Part shown: piece after piece, positions 48,914 to 49,504 of the stretch
How positions within the stretch are numbered: the stretch's first letter is position 1
Layout: the number at the start of each line of letters is the position of its first letter
IMG/VR virus record: IMGVR_UViG_3300042923_001773
Location: 1-49,504 of that record
Source of the DNA: a virus
DNA: 49,504 nucleotides
Direction: 5' to 3' (one strand)
The notes under the pieces: model-generated
Seen by the model: the letters and a program-made list of their open reading frames with translations, nothing else
What the model was told of the DNA's origin: nothing
Database searches by the model: none
Made by a program: the position numbers and the translations under genes

Positions 48914-49504
48914 GTGTTTACAATAAAAAATGCCAGTATTATAGTTGATTCTATTTATGGAAAGAAAAATAAAAACCTAGACTTTGAATATATGTACTCA
49001 TTCTTGACTAGAAAAACATCGTATTTAACAAGGGAGTTTATCCGGGCTGATGGTGTTGATAAAACAAAGATCAAGGAAACATATATAGAGTCCTTATCAT
49101 GGCTAATTGCTATAAGTCAATGCCTTGAAACAGACCTAGAGTCTTCTTTTTTTAGTAAATTCCCAGGCATTTGCCCATATTGCATAAGTTCGCCATGCAG
49201 TTGTTCGCAAACACATAGGAAGCCTGAGTTTACGTCAAATGCACGAAAGATAAAAGAAGAGCTCGCTTATAAAAAAGATTCTATATATAGAAATGGCAAA
49301 ACACAAATCTATGTTCCAGACATGATTAATGATATATACCCATCAAATAAAAATATATTTAATATATTTGGGGGGTTCTATCACTCATCTAGACTTTTCG
49401 AAGAACTAGGTGAACTTCATGAGGCATATGCTAAGCTCAAGGAAGACAAATTCTATAGTAAAAATAATTTAAATGATGAGTTAGCTGATATTCTTGCTTG
49501 GATG
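48914..49504 (+). CDS. MazG-like nucleotide pyrophosphohydrolase, partial (3' truncated by window)
   Basis: 197 codons open to the window edge from GTG 48914 (AGAGGGG 8 bases upstream). Two parts: residues about 20-75 form helices (YMYSFLTRKTSYLTREFI), then a Cys cluster CPYC...PCSC (about 90-101), which could bind zinc, then RLFEELGELHEAY with DELADILAWM about 20 residues on. ELGE and ELAD form the ExxE...ExxD metal motif of the all-alpha NTP pyrophosphohydrolases (MazG, dUTPase). The gene is far more AT-rich than its neighbours, a sign of recent acquisition. It could be a defence gene; partner genes would lie beyond. Confidence 0.65.
   Translation, partial: MFTIKNASIIVDSIYGKKNKNLDFEYMYSFLTRKTSYLTREFIRADGVDKTKIKETYIESLSWLIAISQCLETDLESSFFSKFPGICPYCISSPCSCSQTHRKPEFTSNARKIKEELAYKKDSIYRNGKTQIYVPDMINDIYPSNKNIFNIFGGFYHSSRLFEELGELHEAYAKLKEDKFYSKNNLNDELADILAWM

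Noticed and set aside
48726-48926. 66-codon plus-strand frame after umuC
   Set aside because: No ribosome-binding site, composition not protein-like, and it overlaps the start of the better supported partial gene at 48914.
1-49504. CRISPR arrays, tRNA or rRNA genes and insertion sequences
   Set aside because: No regularly spaced repeats, no cloverleaf-like segment and no transposase frames were seen. The cassette at 13895-17167 has no transposase or clear terminal repeats.

Overview
The window is most of an integrated lambdoid siphovirus (temperate, long-tailed) of an enterobacterial host. Support for this: a lambda-style gene order, a Rac-type recET block, lambda-like tail genes M-L-K-I-J, two textbook LexA boxes, and a umuDC pair. 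Codon use and family content fit the Enterobacter/Klebsiella/Leclercia/Cronobacter group, but the sequence alone does not fix the genus. Neither prophage end is inside: the integrase stop codon is the first triplet, so the left attachment site lies just outside, and the last gene runs off the right edge.

Layout. (1) 1-6838, leftward early operon: integrase, excisionase, two small proteins, RecT annealase, a large RecE-type exonuclease, a DUF1482 protein and a small unknown. (2) 6908-8324, the switch: a short repressor without a self-cleavage domain, a YdaS/Cro-like protein and a YdaT/CII-like protein. Four related 18-bp operator-like sites occur here; one sits in the same place in both the leftward and the rightward promoter. 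(3) 8412-13673, rightward early genes: replication O (with 21-bp iterons inside the gene) and P, small accessory proteins, and two DNA/SAM methyltransferase-type proteins. (4) 13895-17167, a three-gene non-phage cassette on the opposite strand: Old Yellow Enzyme-type oxidoreductase, Tat-exported dienelactone-hydrolase-like enzyme, LysR regulator. (5) 17434-19990: a LexA-controlled dinI-like operon with a small unknown ORF, then DUF1367, DUF1364, RusA and a DUF1133 (Q-like) protein and a terminator. (6) 20052-21848: lysis, with a phage-21-type pinholin, SAR endolysin and Rz/Rz1 spanins. (7) 22036-23146: small accessory genes, including two paralogous zinc ribbons on the minus strand. (8) 23377-46847: packaging, head, neck, tail and fibres on the plus strand, broken by at least six intrinsic terminators and two small accessory inserts. 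(9) 46882-49504: LexA box, umuD, umuC, and an AT-rich partial gene carrying a MazG-type pyrophosphohydrolase motif.

How the parts work together. The repressor lacks the S24 peptidase half needed for RecA-stimulated cleavage, yet the phage carries two SOS promoters of identical architecture. The best-fitting inference is that induction uses a LexA-controlled antirepressor, as known for the Gifsy prophages, with the 63-aa ORF behind dinI as first candidate. Late expression must read through many terminators, which fits a Q-type antiterminator (DUF1133). Two proteins appear to be made by -1 frameshifting: the tail chaperone GT (classical A AAA AAC site) and, less conventionally, a capsid protein extended by an Ig-like domain. 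The metabolic cassette, the tail lipoprotein, the reverse-strand gene after the tape measure and the right-end MazG-like gene are the cargo most likely to benefit the lysogen.
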